A stretch of DNA of 64,000 bases from Simiduia agarivorans SA1 = DSM 21679 (GTDB taxonomy: Bacteria > Pseudomonadota > Gammaproteobacteria > Pseudomonadales > Cellvibrionaceae). Of this stretch, positions 45,044 through 55,668 are shown piece after piece. The DNA lies in the NCBI RefSeq assembly GCF_000305785.2, contig NC_018868.3, forward strand, positions 310,001-374,000, read 5' to 3'. A program made the position numbers and the translations under genes. How positions within the stretch are numbered: the stretch's first letter is position 1; each line of letters begins with the position of its first letter. The notes below the pieces were generated by a model. It saw nothing but the letters and a program-made list of their open reading frames with translations. It had not been told where the DNA came from and made no database searches.

Positions 45044-46966
45044 ATGAGCGTAGCGGCCAACAAAGAAACCCGGGGGTTTCAAACCGAAGCCAAGCAACTG
45101 TTGCACCTGATGATCCATTCCTTGTATTCGAACAAGGAGATCTTCCTGCGTGAGCTGGTGTCTAACGCGTCGGATGCGGTGGATAAGCTGCGCTTTGAGG
45201 CTCTGTCTGACGATAGCCTGTTCGAAGGCGATTCCGACCTGCGTGTGCGGGTAAGCTTTGACAAAGACGCCGGCACCCTCACCATCGCTGACAATGGCAT
45301 TGGTATGTCGCGCGATGAGGTCATTGAGAATCTGGGCACCATCGCTAAATCGGGGACCGCTCAATTTCTGGAAAAACTCACGGGTGATCAGAAAAAAGAC
45401 GCGCACCTGATCGGACAGTTTGGTGTGGGTTTTTATTCTTCCTTTATTGTTGCGAAAGAAGTGGAAGTATTTACCCGCCGCGCCGGCCTCGATAAGTCCC
45501 AGGGTGTTCACTGGCAATGCACCGGCGAGGCGGAATTCACGGTAGAAGACGTGGAGCTGGAAAACCGCGGCACCCGTATTGTGCTGCACCTGAAAGACGA
45601 GCAGCTGGATTTTGCCGATAACTGGCGACTGCGTTCGATCATTAAAAAGTATTCCGATCACATTTCCATCCCGGTGGAAATGCAGAAGGTCGATTATGAT
45701 GTCTCGGACGATGAGTCTGAGAAAAAAGCCGACGCTGCGGCGCCAGAATGGGAAGCGATCAATAGTGCTACCGCGCTCTGGACCCGCTCGCGTTCCGACG
45801 TGTCAGACGAGGAATACAAAGAATTTTACAAGCACGTGTCCCACGACCATTCCGACCCGCTCGACTGGAGCCATAATCGGGTTGAGGGCAAGCTCGATTA
45901 CACCAGCTTGTTGTACGTGCCGGCGCGCGCGCCTTTCGATATGTATAACCGCGATGCCGCGCGTGGCCTGAAACTTTATGTGCAGCGCACATTTATCATG
46001 GATGACGCCGAACAGTTTTTGCCGCTGTACCTGCGTTTCATCAAGGGTGTGGTGGATTCCAACGACCTGTCGCTGAACGTATCGCGCGAAATTCTTCAGA
46101 AGGAAGCCAATATTGATGCGATGCGCTCGGCTCTGACCAAGCGCGTACTCGATATGCTGTCGAAAATGGCCAAAAATGACGCTGAGAAATACGCGACATT
46201 CTGGAAAGAATTCGGTCAGGTGCTGAAAGAGGGACCGGCAGAAGATTTTGCCAATCGCGAAAAAATTGCCAAGTTGCTGCGGTTTGCCACCACACATAAC
46301 AACACGGCAGAGCAAAACCAGTCGTTGGAAGATTACGTCGCGCGCATGAAGCCAGAGCAGAAGCATATTTACTATGTGGCGGCCGAGAATTTCAATACAG
46401 CCAAGAGTAGTCCACACCTGGAAGTGTTCCGCAAAAAAGGTATCGAAGTCCTGCTGTTGTCCGATCGCGTGGATGAATGGCTGATGGGTCACCTGATGGA
46501 CTTTGATGGCAAGTCCTTCCAGGATGTGGGTAAGGGCGCGTTGGACCTGGGCGACCTGGATACCGAGGAAGAGAAAAAAGCCCAGGAAGAGAGCGCCAAG
46601 GCGCACGCTGACCTGATCGATCGGGTGAAAAAAGCCCTGGATGCCCATGTATCCGAAGTCCGCGTAACGCACCGCCTGACCGAGTCGCCTGCGTGTCTGG
46701 TCGTGGGTGAGCACGACATGGGGGCACAGATGCGTCGCCTGTTGGAGCAGGCGGGCCAGAAGGTACCGGACAGTAAGCCGATTTTTGAGATCAACCCCGA
46801 ACACCCGTTAGTGACCAAGCTGGATCAGGAACCGGATGAAGACCGGTTTGCAGATCTGGCCATGGTGTTGTTCGATCAGGCTCACCTGGCAGAGGGCGGG
46901 CACCTGGAAGATCCGGCTTTGTATGTGGCACGCCTGAACAAGCTGTTGTTGGAGCTGAGTCATTAA
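45044..46966 (+). CDS. htpG: Chaperone HtpG (bacterial Hsp90)
   Basis: A 640-residue ATP-dependent dimeric chaperone of normal length. The GHKL ATPase domain has the family motifs [24 protein letters not shown], the nucleotide site [11 protein letters not shown] and [15 protein letters not shown]. The middle domain has [24 protein letters not shown] and the catalytic arginine region [10 protein letters not shown]. The C-terminal dimerisation domain is complete. It is transcribed alone from a heat-shock promoter and ends in a strong terminator. Confidence 0.97.
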   Translation: MSVAANKETRGFQTEAKQLLHLMIHSLYSNKEIFLRELVSNASDAVDKLRFEALSDDSLFEGDSDLRVRVSFDKDAGTLTIADNGIGMSRDEVIENLGTIAKSGTAQFLEKLTGDQKKDAHLIGQFGVGFYSSFIVAKEVEVFTRRAGLDKSQGVHWQCTGEAEFTVEDVELENRGTRIVLHLKDEQLDFADNWRLRSIIKKYSDHISIPVEMQKVDYDVSDDESEKKADAAAPEWEAINSATALWTRSRSDVSDEEYKEFYKHVSHDHSDPLDWSHNRVEGKLDYTSLLYVPARAPFDMYNRDAARGLKLYVQRTFIMDDAEQFLPLYLRFIKGVVDSNDLSLNVSREILQKEANIDAMRSALTKRVLDMLSKMAKNDAEKYATFWKEFGQVLKEGPAEDFANREKIAKLLRFATTHNNTAEQNQSLEDYVARMKPEQKHIYYVAAENFNTAKSSPHLEVFRKKGIEVLLLSDRVDEWLMGHLMDFDGKSFQDVGKGALDLGDLDTEEEKKAQEESAKAHADLIDRVKKALDAHVSEVRVTHRLTESPACLVVGEHDMGAQMRRLLEQAGQKVPDSKPIFEINPEHPLVTKLDQEPDEDRFADLAMVLFDQAHLAEGGHLEDPALYVARLNKLLLELSH

Positions 46967-46989
46967 TACCCGGTAACACGGGGTGCGTT

Positions 46990-47028
46990 AAAGGCCATAA
47001 ACCCTGCGTTTATGGCCTTTGTTTTTTC
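46990..47028 (+). terminator. Rho-independent terminator after htpG
   Basis: A perfect 12-bp stem AAAGGCCATAAA / TTTATGGCCTTT with a 7-base loop is followed by six T (47022-47027). It starts 24 bases beyond the htpG stop. Confidence 0.92.
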
Positions 47029-47103
47029 TGCCGACTTTTGCTTGAATGTGAAAGTCTTATTCATTCTGTAACAGACGAAGTATCAAAGAGACAACAATAA
47101 ATC

Positions 47104-48162
47104 ATGAATGCTGAGCATCAGGCCGGTCAGGTGCAGCCGGTAAGCGAGAAGGTGAGGGTGGCGGTGTTGGGTGGCGGCAGTTTTGGTACTGCCATTGCCA
47201 ATATCAGCGCCACTAACGGCAACCCCACCCGGTTATGGATGCGCGACAGTGCGCGCGCGGCGCTGTGCCAACAGGAGCGGGAAAATCGCCACTATATTCC
47301 CGGTTATCGATTTGCCGAATCACTTACCGCCACTGCCGATCTGACTGCTGCCGTGGGTGATGCTGACATCGTGTTTGTTTCGGTGCCCAGTTCCGGGTTC
47401 CGCGAAGTGGTCAACCAGATTAAGCCACTGGTGCGCTCCGATGCGCTCATGGTCAGTACTACCAAAGGCATTGAAGGGCTTGGGTTTACACTGATGAGTG
47501 AAATACTGGCCGAGTGCATGCCGGGTCACAAAATTGGTGTGCTGAGCGGACCTAATTTTGCCAAAGAGATTGTAGAGCGACAGCAGACCGGTACCGTGAT
47601 CGCATCGGACCATGCAGACCTGATTCAACGGGTTCAGAAAACCTTGTCTTCCAGCTACTTCCGGGTTTATGCCAATGCAGATCGGCGTGGCGTCGAGCTT
47701 GCGGGTGCGCTGAAAAATATTTATGCGATTATTTCCGGGATGGCCTATGCGCTGGGCGCCGGCAGTAATACACATGCCATGTTGATTACCCGTTCACTGG
47801 CGGAAATGAGCCGATTGGCGGTACAGTTAGGTGCCAACCCCATGACATTTCTGGGACTGGCGGGCGTGGGTGATCTGATCCTCACGTGCACCAGCGATCT
47901 GTCTCGTAATTACCGGGTAGGGTATGCCCTTGGCAAGGGCGAGGCATTGGAGGATATTGTGGCGTCTTTGGGGCAAGTGGCTGAAGGCGTCAATACGCTG
48001 CAGGTGGTTGCAGAAAAAGCCAAGGCCATGGGGGTTTATATGCCCTTGGTAGCGGGGCTTTATGCCGTGATTTTCAAAGGAATCCCTATTTCAGAAGTGG
48101 CACACAAACTGATGGTTGGGGAACAAAACACTGACGTGGAGTTTATGGGGAGCGCATCATGA
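47104..48162 (+). CDS. gpsA: NAD(P)-dependent glycerol-3-phosphate dehydrogenase
   Basis: GpsA makes sn-glycerol-3-phosphate from dihydroxyacetone phosphate for phospholipid synthesis. The 352-residue protein has the Rossmann start [16 protein letters not shown] (about residues 18-33) after a short N-terminal extension. It also has STTKGIEG, the catalytic lysine region [18 protein letters not shown], and [22 protein letters not shown]. It leads a five-gene operon with 4-base overlaps. The opposite-direction enzyme glpD is also in the window. Confidence 0.96.
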   Translation: MNAEHQAGQVQPVSEKVRVAVLGGGSFGTAIANISATNGNPTRLWMRDSARAALCQQERENRHYIPGYRFAESLTATADLTAAVGDADIVFVSVPSSGFREVVNQIKPLVRSDALMVSTTKGIEGLGFTLMSEILAECMPGHKIGVLSGPNFAKEIVERQQTGTVIASDHADLIQRVQKTLSSSYFRVYANADRRGVELAGALKNIYAIISGMAYALGAGSNTHAMLITRSLAEMSRLAVQLGANPMTFLGLAGVGDLILTCTSDLSRNYRVGYALGKGEALEDIVASLGQVAEGVNTLQVVAEKAKAMGVYMPLVAGLYAVIFKGIPISEVAHKLMVGEQNTDVEFMGSAS

Positions 48163-48473
48163 GCGAGAACGAAACAGGCGAGAAAATAAAGCAGAACCTG
48201 CTGACAGTGGATCACTGGATCCGCTTGGTGTACATGATTCTGTTTGCTTTTGTGTTGCAGATTGCGAGTATCGTGATTGGTGCAGTGGTAATTCTGCAAT
48301 TCATTTTTGCGTTGGTCACAGGCAGTTCCAATACCAATCTGCGACAGCTGGGCGCCAGCCTGACCTGCTACATCAGCGATACGCTCCGCTTTCTGACCTA
48401 CAACAGCGAAGATAAACCCTTTCCGTTTTCTGATTGGCCCGAGCCGCCTGCTGATCAAGACCCGACCGCATGA
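48159..48473 (+). CDS. DUF4389 membrane protein
   Basis: A 104-residue inner-membrane protein with two joined hydrophobic segments ([33 protein letters not shown]), followed by [27 protein letters not shown], the DUF4389 signature. It overlaps gpsA and sixA by 4 bases each. Function unknown; the fixed order suggests a link to membrane-lipid or signalling housekeeping. Confidence 0.85.
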   Translation: MSENETGEKIKQNLLTVDHWIRLVYMILFAFVLQIASIVIGAVVILQFIFALVTGSSNTNLRQLGASLTCYISDTLRFLTYNSEDKPFPFSDWPEPPADQDPTA

Positions 48474-48931
48474 AGCTCTACGTGCTGCGCCACGGTCAGG
48501 CGGCGATGCAGGCAGGGTCTGATTTTGAGCGACCCTTGACCCGCCAGGGGGAAGCGCAGGTTGCAGGGCAAACCGAAAAGTTTGCAGGCGCCTGGTCTTC
48601 GCTCAGCGCCGTTTACGTGAGCCCCTTGGTGCGTGGCCAGCAGACCGCGGCGGTGGTGGCGCAGACCTTGTCTTTCTCGCCGGGCGTTGTTTCGACGGTA
48701 GAATGGTTGCGACCTGAAACGCCTCTGGCCCATGTCTACGAGCAACTTTTGCACTGCACTGGTGACGTGTTACTCATCAGTCATCAGCCGTTGGTCAGCA
48801 CCCTGAGTGCAGGTCTGGCTGGCCGCTCACCCTGGCAGCTCGGTATGGATACAGCCAGTGTCGCGGTGCTGGAAGGCGATTGTGTGACCGCCAATGGTAT
48901 GGTGCTGGAGGCCGTTTATGACGCCCGTTGA
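48470..48931 (+). CDS. sixA: Phosphohistidine phosphatase SixA
   Basis: A 153-residue histidine-phosphatase-superfamily enzyme that removes phosphate from phosphohistidine in phosphotransfer proteins. The nucleophilic RHG motif (LYVLRHGQAAM) is at residues 7-9, followed by PLTRQGEAQV. The second histidine is in LISHQPLV. The gene overlaps the DUF4389 gene by 4 bases and the hydrolase by 14. Confidence 0.9.
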   Translation: MKLYVLRHGQAAMQAGSDFERPLTRQGEAQVAGQTEKFAGAWSSLSAVYVSPLVRGQQTAAVVAQTLSFSPGVVSTVEWLRPETPLAHVYEQLLHCTGDVLLISHQPLVSTLSAGLAGRSPWQLGMDTASVAVLEGDCVTANGMVLEAVYDAR

Positions 48932-49778
48932 CTGCCGGTTTCCCCTGCGTGATGGCCGCCACCTCGCGGCCCGGCATTGGCACAAGCCCGGTCGGCCGTT
49001 AGTGCTGGCGTTGCATGGCTGGTTGGACAACTGCGCCAGTTTCGATAAATTGGCGCCCTTGCTCGATGTGTCCTTGTTGGCGCTGGATCTGGCGGGCCAC
49101 GGCCATAGCAGCCACCGTTCTCCTCAGGGCCCTTATCACATCTGGGACGACCTGCTGGATCTGGATCAGGTGATTGCCCAGTTGCCCGAAGCCCCCGTGG
49201 GTCTGTTGGGCCATTCGCGTGGCGCAATTATCAGCACTTTGTACGCGTCGGCTCGACCAGAACAGGTACCCTTGCTGTGGTTGATTGACGGCATTTTTCC
49301 GGAGCCCGTTGAAGCCGATGGTACACCGGCACAATTGCGTAAAGCGTTGGACGAATTTCCCCGTCACGCCAACCGCCGCTTTGCGGTTTACGATTCGGTG
49401 GCTGCTGCCGCCAGTGTGCGCCAGGAAGGTATGTTCCCTGTAGGGCCTGACGCCGCGTTGGCGCTGGCTGAACGCGGTACTCAACAGGTAGAGCAGGGTT
49501 ATTCATGGCGTGCCGATCCGGTATTGTTGGCGCCGTCCATGTTGAAACTGACGCGCGCCCAGATGCTATCGTTTCTCCAATCCGTACGATCCCGGGGGCT
49601 GTTGATTGTGGCCAGTGAGGGATTGCCGCGGTTTTTCCCCACCGTAGTGAGCTCGGTGTGTGAATTAAACGTAATCAGAGTGGAGCAGTTGGATGGCAGT
49701 CATCACCTTCACATGGAAGCGCCTGCAGCGGAGGTTGCGGCACTGTTCAACCGCGAATTGGAGCACCACCTCAAGTGA
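48918..49778 (+). CDS. Alpha/beta hydrolase
   Basis: A 286-residue cytoplasmic hydrolase. The start ATG 48918 has GGAGG seven bases upstream and lies inside the sixA end. The fold is clear from LVLALHGWLDNCASFDKLAP (oxyanion hole), the nucleophile elbow GHSRGAII (Ser in G-x-S-x-G) and the late QLDGSHHLHMEAP carrying the catalytic His. The Asp/Glu of the triad is less certain. Substrate is unknown. The next gene overlaps by 4 bases. Confidence 0.85.
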   Translation: MTPVDCRFPLRDGRHLAARHWHKPGRPLVLALHGWLDNCASFDKLAPLLDVSLLALDLAGHGHSSHRSPQGPYHIWDDLLDLDQVIAQLPEAPVGLLGHSRGAIISTLYASARPEQVPLLWLIDGIFPEPVEADGTPAQLRKALDEFPRHANRRFAVYDSVAAAASVRQEGMFPVGPDAALALAERGTQQVEQGYSWRADPVLLAPSMLKLTRAQMLSFLQSVRSRGLLIVASEGLPRFFPTVVSSVCELNVIRVEQLDGSHHLHMEAPAAEVAALFNRELEHHLK

Positions 49779-50686
49779 CAGGAAAATTATTGATGCTTAA
49801 TGGTAACGCCCGCTTCTGGCGCGTTAGTTGGCTTGGGTTGTTGGCTGCGGGCATGTCAATGGCAGTGCAGGCGGCACTCGATTTGCCGGTGCCCGATAAT
49901 GTGCGCGTGGTTTATCAGACTCAGGTAGAAGCCCCGGATTATGTTTTGGTGCTGGGTACCTACCGGCGTATCAACAACGAATGGCGCATACAGAATCAAT
50001 CGCGCGTGACCGGCATATTGTTGAGCAAAACCCTGGAGTTTCCGCGCAACAGTTCAGAGCGTTCCGCTTACGTCCAACTGCGCGATGCGATACCGGCGGA
50101 GCGGCGCCGGGAGTTGTTTTCCTGTCAGGGGCTTTTGTGTGGCAGCAGCAATGCCTGGGCGAACACGCATTTCAAAAAAGCCACGCTTTATGGCATCGAT
50201 GCCAATCAGTCCTACGGCGTGTATGAAACCATCAGCGAGTCGGGGCAGCAGATTTTTACTGTGATCTACACCACCCAGCGGGGCAACGGTAGCGTGTTTG
50301 CGCAAGTGGATCGATTGCAGTCGCTGGCGCAAACCAGTCAGGCGCTGGTCACGCCAGCAGCCTCCATAGCCAACAGCCTGGCGGAGACCGGTGCATTTAA
50401 TGTGCCCTTGCGGTCAAAAGACGATCATTGGGTGCTGGGCGCAGATCAGGCGCGTGAGCTGGTTGAGTTTATCAATGATCAACCCACCCGGACGCTGGTG
50501 TTGGTAGGGCATTGGGATGAGCCGGGTGAGGCGTCGGTGGTACGCAGTTCGGCATTGGCCGAGCGTATTCTGGCAGACCTGAAAACCCGTGGCCTCAAGC
50601 GTGAAGTGTTGGTGCTGGGGGTTGGAAACAGGGCGCCGGCGGGCAGGGAAGTGGCGCCGGCCAGGGTGGTGCTGGTGCGCAATTAG
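49775..50686 (+). CDS. DUF4892 exported protein
   Basis: A 303-residue protein with a signal sequence (WLGLLAAGMSMAVQAA) and the DUF4892 region: RVVYQTQVEAPDYVLVLGTYRRINNEWRIQNQSRVTG, then ELFSCQGLLCGSSNAWANTHF with paired Cys. The C-terminal ~110 residues (LVEFINDQPTRTLVLVGHWDEPG...LAERILADLKTRGL) resemble an OmpA-like fold. A GTG start overlapping the hydrolase is used, or ATG 49793. It is the last gene of the gpsA operon. Confidence 0.82.
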   Translation: MTGKLLMLNGNARFWRVSWLGLLAAGMSMAVQAALDLPVPDNVRVVYQTQVEAPDYVLVLGTYRRINNEWRIQNQSRVTGILLSKTLEFPRNSSERSAYVQLRDAIPAERRRELFSCQGLLCGSSNAWANTHFKKATLYGIDANQSYGVYETISESGQQIFTVIYTTQRGNGSVFAQVDRLQSLAQTSQALVTPAASIANSLAETGAFNVPLRSKDDHWVLGADQARELVEFINDQPTRTLVLVGHWDEPGEASVVRSSALAERILADLKTRGLKREVLVLGVGNRAPAGREVAPARVVLVRN

Positions 50687-50702
50687 CGCACCGGGCAGGC
50701 AG

Positions 50703-51242
50703 CTACCGGATCAGGCTCAGAAATTCGGCCCGGGTCGCGTGTTCATCGCGGAAGGAGCCGAGCATTGCCGACGTCTTCATCGCGGAATTCTGTTTCTCCA
50801 CTCCGCGCATCATCATGCACATATGTTTGGCTTCAACGATCACGCCAACACCTTCTGCGCCGGTAACAGATTTAATGGTTTCCGCAATCTGAACCGTCAG
50901 TTGTTCCTGAATCTGCAGGCGACGGGCAAACATATCCACAATGCGCGCCACTTTTGACAACCCAAGTACTTTACCGGTGGGGATATAGGCTACATGCGCT
51001 TTGCCGATGAACGGCAGCAGGTGGTGTTCGCACATGGAGTAAAGTTCGATGTCTTTGACGATAATCATCTCGCTGGAATCGGACGGGAACAGCGCGCCAT
51101 TAATGACTTCATCCAGATCCTGATGGTAGCCGCGGGTCAGGAATTCGAACGCCTTGGCTGCCCTGGCCGGTGTGTCCTGCAGGCCGGGTCGGTTCAAGTC
51201 TTCGCCAATGGCGCTGATGATCTGTGCGAACTGCTCTTTCAT
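50703..51242 (-). CDS. folE: GTP cyclohydrolase I
   Basis: FolE converts GTP to dihydroneopterin triphosphate, the first step of folate synthesis. The 179-residue protein has the signatures [68 protein letters not shown], and the late [13 protein letters not shown] that supplies another zinc ligand. It is slightly shorter at the N-terminus than E. coli FolE, which is normal for this subgroup. It converges with the gpsA operon and is divergent from prmB. Confidence 0.96.
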   Translation of the reverse strand: MKEQFAQIISAIGEDLNRPGLQDTPARAAKAFEFLTRGYHQDLDEVINGALFPSDSSEMIIVKDIELYSMCEHHLLPFIGKAHVAYIPTGKVLGLSKVARIVDMFARRLQIQEQLTVQIAETIKSVTGAEGVGVIVEAKHMCMMMRGVEKQNSAMKTSAMLGSFRDEHATRAEFLSLIR

Positions 51243-51373
51243 GGTGCCTTTCTGCCTCGGTCAGTCGGGTGGCTATTATCGCCATTCTCGCCATAAGTAC
51301 CAGCGCAAAATGGTTTTTCCCTCGCTTTAGCGAATACAATAGCCCGGCTACCGACTCAACGCAGGAATACTGA

Positions 51374-52279
51374 GTGAACGAATTAACCAGCCCCCCCATA
51401 GATGATTTAGTGAGCGTACAGGACTGGGTCCGTTGGGGTGCCAGTCAGCTGCACGCCGCCGGTGTTTTTTTCGGGCATGGCACCGACAATGCGTGGGACG
51501 AAAGCCTGCAGCTGGTGTTGCATGCGATTCATATGCGTTGGAGCGAAGACCCGCGTCTGTTGAGCTGCCGTTTGTCCCGGTTCGAACGCGAAGCGGTGGC
51601 GGCATTGGTGGCCCGGCGTATCAACGAGCGCATCCCCGTGGCTTACCTGACCGGGGAGGCCATGTTTGCTGGCCTGCCTTTCAGTGTGGATGAGCGGGTG
51701 CTGGTGCCTCGCTCACCCATCGGCGAGCTGATTGAGCGGGAGTTTCAACCCTGGCTGACACAATCGCCGGCGCGAATACTGGATTTGTGCACGGGCAGTG
51801 GTTGCATTGGGATTGCGTGCGCGCTGGCCTTCCCGAATGCACAGGTGGTACTGAGCGATATTTCATCGGACGCCCTGGCAGTTGCAGAATCCAATATCGA
51901 CCGTTATCAGCTTGACGGCCAGGTCTATACCGTGCAATCCGATGGATTTGCGGGACTGAAGGGGCAGGTGTTTGATCTGATTGTGTCCAATCCTCCCTAT
52001 GTGGATGCGCAAGACTTAGCCAGCATGCCGCCGGAATACCTGTGCGAGCCGAGTATCGGCTTGGGGTCGGGCCATGACGGTCTGGACTTTACCCGTCAGA
52101 TATTGGCCCAGGCAGCCAACCATCTGACGGATCAGGGCGTATTGATTGTCGAGGTGGGCAACAGCTGGGAGGCGTTGGAGCAGGCGTTCCCGCATCTGCC
52201 TTTTACCTGGCTCGAGTTTGAGCGCGGAGGGCACGGTGTATTCATGCTCGCGGCGGGCGATCTGCGCGCATCGCAATAA
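51374..52279 (+). CDS. prmB: 50S ribosomal protein L3 glutamine methyltransferase
   Basis: A 301-residue N5-glutamine methyltransferase of the HemK family. The SAM site is [19 protein letters not shown], the glutamine-binding motif is NPPYVD, and [32 protein letters not shown] follows. The GTG start is chosen. The N-terminal ~90-residue helical domain and the adjacency to aroC distinguish PrmB from PrmC (established synteny). Confidence 0.93.
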   Translation: MNELTSPPIDDLVSVQDWVRWGASQLHAAGVFFGHGTDNAWDESLQLVLHAIHMRWSEDPRLLSCRLSRFEREAVAALVARRINERIPVAYLTGEAMFAGLPFSVDERVLVPRSPIGELIEREFQPWLTQSPARILDLCTGSGCIGIACALAFPNAQVVLSDISSDALAVAESNIDRYQLDGQVYTVQSDGFAGLKGQVFDLIVSNPPYVDAQDLASMPPEYLCEPSIGLGSGHDGLDFTRQILAQAANHLTDQGVLIVEVGNSWEALEQAFPHLPFTWLEFERGGHGVFMLAAGDLRASQ

Positions 52280-52294
52280 TCGTTTTATTTGGCT

Positions 52295-52300
52295 TATAAT
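52295..52300 (+). promoter_or_regulatory. Candidate -10 element for aroC
   Basis: A perfect TATAAT lies 42 bases before the aroC ATG, within the 62-base gap after prmB. No good -35 box is seen at the normal distance, so this is tentative. Confidence 0.35.
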
Positions 52301-52341
52301 TCGCGCCCTTTGTTGCGCTAAAATCGATTTTTGGAAAGTCT

Positions 52342-53436
52342 ATGTCTGGTAATACCCTTGGCAAACTGTTTACGGTCACCACCTTTGGCGAAAGTCATGG
52401 ACTCGCGTTGGGCTGTATTGTGGATGGTTGTCCGCCTGGTCTCGTTATTTCGGAAGAGGATATCCAGTCAGAGCTGGACCGCCGCAAGCCGGGTACTTCC
52501 CGTTACACGACCCAACGCCGCGAGGCTGATCAGGTGAAAATCCTGTCCGGGGTGTTTGAGGGCAAAACCACCGGCACCCCAATCGGTATGGTGATCGAGA
52601 ATACCGATCAGCGGTCGAAGGACTACGGCAACATCAAAGACCAGTTCCGCCCGGCGCATGCTGACTATACCTACATGCATAAATACGGTACGCGCGATTA
52701 CCGCGGCGGTGGGCGGAGCTCTGCCCGCGAGACTGCAATGCGGGTAGCGGCAGGCGCCATTGCCAAGAAATACCTGCGTGAGCAGTGGGGCATAGTGGTG
52801 CGCGGCTTTCTCTCACAATTAGGTCCGATCAAAGCCGAGGCGTTCGACTGGGCGCAAGTGGCTGAAAACCCTTTCTTTTGCCCCGATGCCGTCAAGGTGC
52901 CGGAAATGGAGGCCTATATGCAGGCGCTCAACAAGGAGGGCAACTCCATTGGTGCGCGCATCAACGTGGTGGCAGAAGGGGTGCCACCGGGTTTGGGAGA
53001 GCCTGTGTTTGATCGCCTGGATGCGGATCTGGCGCACGCCCTGATGAGTATCAATGCGGTCAAGGGCGTTGAGATCGGCGCCGGTTTTGAAAGCGTTATC
53101 CAAAAGGGCACGGAGCACCGGGACGAACTCACGCCGGACGGTTTTTTATCCAATAACGCGGGTGGCATACTCGGGGGCATTTCCTCTGGCCAGCCCATTA
53201 CCGCCAGCATCGCGCTGAAGCCCACCTCAAGCCTGCATTTGCCGGGACGTTCCATTGACGTGCACGGCAACGAGGTGGAAGTGGTCACCAAAGGGCGTCA
53301 TGACCCCTGTGTTGGCATACGCGCAACGCCCATTGCGGAAGCCATGATGGCCATTGTGCTTATGGACCACCTGCTGCGCCATCGCGGCCAGAACGGTGGT
53401 GTACAACACTCAATTCCAGACATCACCCGCCGGTGA
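52342..53436 (+). CDS. aroC: Chorismate synthase
   Basis: AroC makes chorismate from EPSP with reduced FMN, the last shared step of aromatic amino acid synthesis. The 364-residue protein has the usual N-terminus ([32 protein letters not shown]), the [28 protein letters not shown] block, [17 protein letters not shown], and [30 protein letters not shown]. It overlaps the MFS gene by 4 bases. Confidence 0.97.
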   Translation: MSGNTLGKLFTVTTFGESHGLALGCIVDGCPPGLVISEEDIQSELDRRKPGTSRYTTQRREADQVKILSGVFEGKTTGTPIGMVIENTDQRSKDYGNIKDQFRPAHADYTYMHKYGTRDYRGGGRSSARETAMRVAAGAIAKKYLREQWGIVVRGFLSQLGPIKAEAFDWAQVAENPFFCPDAVKVPEMEAYMQALNKEGNSIGARINVVAEGVPPGLGEPVFDRLDADLAHALMSINAVKGVEIGAGFESVIQKGTEHRDELTPDGFLSNNAGGILGGISSGQPITASIALKPTSSLHLPGRSIDVHGNEVEVVTKGRHDPCVGIRATPIAEAMMAIVLMDHLLRHRGQNGGVQHSIPDITRR

Positions 53437-54582
53437 GTCCAGCTGCGCGCCCCTACGGGCGCCTCGCTTTTTTTTACCTCTCTTACTTTGCCTTGGTCGG
53501 CGTTTTGCTGCCTTACTGGAGTCTCTATCTCCGGTGGCTGGGTTACAGCGCCTCGGACATTGGTTGGGTTGCCGCCGTATTGATGGTGACCCGCATGGGT
53601 GCCCCCAATTTATGGGGTTGGCTGGCAGATCATCATTATTCCCGGCTCAGCCTGATCCGCTGGGGCAGTTTCGGTGCCTTGCTGGCGTTTTCCGGTTTGT
53701 TGGTGTCGCAAGCGCTGGTCTTCATGCTCGGCCTGGTATTCGTTTTTCGTTTTCTGGAATGCGGTGCTGGCGCAATTTGAAGTGTTGACCTTGCAGCACT
53801 TGTATCCGCACACAGGCCGCTATGGTCTGGTGCGCATATGGGGATCTGTGGGCTTTATTGTCGCGGTTCTGGGGCTCGGATTTGGCCTGGAGTTTCTGTC
53901 ACCGGCCTGGATTCCACTCGTTGGTTTTGGTTTGTTTTTAAGTCTTTGGCTGGCTTCGCTCTGCTTGCCGGTCGCGCCCGGCACAAGCGATGCCTTGCGA
54001 GAACCGGCACCGGTGAACATGGGTTGCCGGCAGCTGTGGTTGTTTATGTTAGTGATGTTTTTGCTGCAACTGGCACACGGCCCTTATTACACTTTTTACA
54101 CCCTTTACTTGCAGGATGCCGGCTGGGCAGAAGGCGAAATCGGCGTTTTGTGGAGTTTGGGCGTGGTGGCGGAAATTCTGGTGTTTCTGGTCATGCATCG
54201 CTTGCTGGACGGGGTATCGTTGCGTCTTTTGCTGTGGATCGCGGTGCTCCTTACCGCCGTGCGTTGGTTATTGATCGGCTGTTTCCCAGGGCTGCTGTCT
54301 GTGCTGGTGCTGGCGCAAGTGTTGCACGCGGCCAGCTTCGGTGTTGCCCATGCCGTTGCCATCGAGTGGGTCAGGCGACGATTTCCCGCCTCGCAGGCAG
54401 GTCAGGGGCAGGCTCTGTATTCATCGGTCAGTTTCGGCGCGGGCGGCGCTGCAGGTGCCTTGCTGAGTGGGCTGGTATGGGACTATTCACCCGCCGGCGT
54501 GTTTCTTGGGGCCGCACTGATATCGGTTTTGGCCCTGTTTTTTATTCCAAAGCTGCAGGAACCCCTGCTTCAAAAGAAATAA
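53433..54582 (+). pseudogene. MFS transporter (HcaT/MFS_1-like) with +1 frameshift
   Basis: A 12-helix major-facilitator protein related to the LacY-like HcaT group. The first 105 or so codons read well (FFYLSYFALVGVLLPYWSLYLRWLGYSASDIGW...MGAPNLWGWLADHH). The frame then stops at 53780, while the rest continues in the +1 frame from about 53750 (FWNAVLAQFEVLTLQHL...RIWGSVGFIVAVLGLG) to TAA 54582. Removing one T from the run of five at 53743-53747 restores a single 382-residue protein reading VFVFVFWNAVLAQFE across the join. The lesion is therefore a single-base insertion in a homopolymer, either a real mutation or an error. Confidence 0.85.
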
Positions 54583-54695
54583 AAAATTGGTTTTCTCATA
54601 ACCTGTTGCGATTCCAATGTGCATTCTTTAATGTGATAGAAGAGACACAGAAAGTGTGCTCCCCATCATAAAATGTTCAAAAACAGGGGCCTGCC

Positions 54696-55646
54696 ATGAA
54701 AACCAAGTGTGAAACATTCGCCCGGGGGCTGTTAGCAAAAGGACTGGGTGCGTTTGTATTTTTTGGTACATTGTTACTACCTTTGCACGCCAGTGCCAAC
54801 CAATGCGATGCGATCCAATGTGATTGCGACACCTTGCTGCAAGCATCTGATCATGCACTCTGCCTGAAGCAGCAGGCGGAATTGCGCAAAGACTGTAATC
54901 TTGCGGGCAGTCATACCGGCTATTGCCGGGTCGCGGGATTAAAAGCCTATCCGTTACCCTTCTCAATTGATTCCAGCCTGGATCTCATTGCCCGGAGCAA
55001 AGACATCGAAGCCAGCCTGGCGCAACGCGAAGCGCTGAATTGGTCGGCAGAGCAGGATTTGGCGACCGCGGTCAAATACCAATCCCGGTCGGCCTATGGC
55101 AACGCGCTCACGGCCTACAAAAACCTGGCTGCAACCCTGGACAAGCTCTACGCCTTGCAGCGCCAGGCGGTGGACAGTTTCATCGCCAAGGATGACGCAG
55201 GCGAAGCTGAGGATGTCGCCGGTGATGCGTGGGAGCCCTTGAGCGAATGGTCTGACAAGCTTTACGTGCAAGCGCGTGGGCTCTGGGCGGATAAGCCCGA
55301 ATCCGACCCTAAATTGCAGCGTAAGCGTCAGGTATTGGCCATGAATGTCATGCGCTATGCCAGTTCTGCAACACAGCAGGCGGCGGAAATGGCGGCGCTG
55401 GCGGACGAGCCGGAGGATGCGGCCACATTGTGGCGTAAAGCTGCAGAAAATGCTGAATTGATGTTGGGTTGGCGAAAACAAACCCGTTCTAAAGCGCAAT
55501 ACATCAACTATTTTCAGCAGCAGGGAATTGCTGCCTGGCACCGCGCGGCCATGTACTACGACCAGCTCGAAGAGCCGGAATTGGCGGCTGAGTCGAGGTT
55601 GAAAGCCGACCAGCTGGCTAAAACTGACGTGGCATCCCGTTCATGA
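54696..55646 (+). CDS. Hypothetical secreted protein, helical
   Basis: A 316-residue exported protein not recognised. A signal peptide (LLAKGLGAFVFFGTLLLPLHASA) is followed by a Cys-rich mini-region with six Cys in about 45 residues (QCDAIQCDCDTLL...LCLKQQAELRKDCNLAGSHTGYC). A long alpha-helical body rich in Ala, Glu and Gln follows, resembling TPR-like repeats (AYGNALTAYKNLAATLDKLYALQ; AATLWRKAAENAELMLGW). A scaffold or binding role is possible. The nitrilase-family gene follows by 22 bases. Confidence 0.6.
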   Translation: MKTKCETFARGLLAKGLGAFVFFGTLLLPLHASANQCDAIQCDCDTLLQASDHALCLKQQAELRKDCNLAGSHTGYCRVAGLKAYPLPFSIDSSLDLIARSKDIEASLAQREALNWSAEQDLATAVKYQSRSAYGNALTAYKNLAATLDKLYALQRQAVDSFIAKDDAGEAEDVAGDAWEPLSEWSDKLYVQARGLWADKPESDPKLQRKRQVLAMNVMRYASSATQQAAEMAALADEPEDAATLWRKAAENAELMLGWRKQTRSKAQYINYFQQQGIAAWHRAAMYYDQLEEPELAAESRLKADQLAKTDVASRS

Positions 55647-55668
55647 TCGGGCCGTTGAGTGGCGCTCT

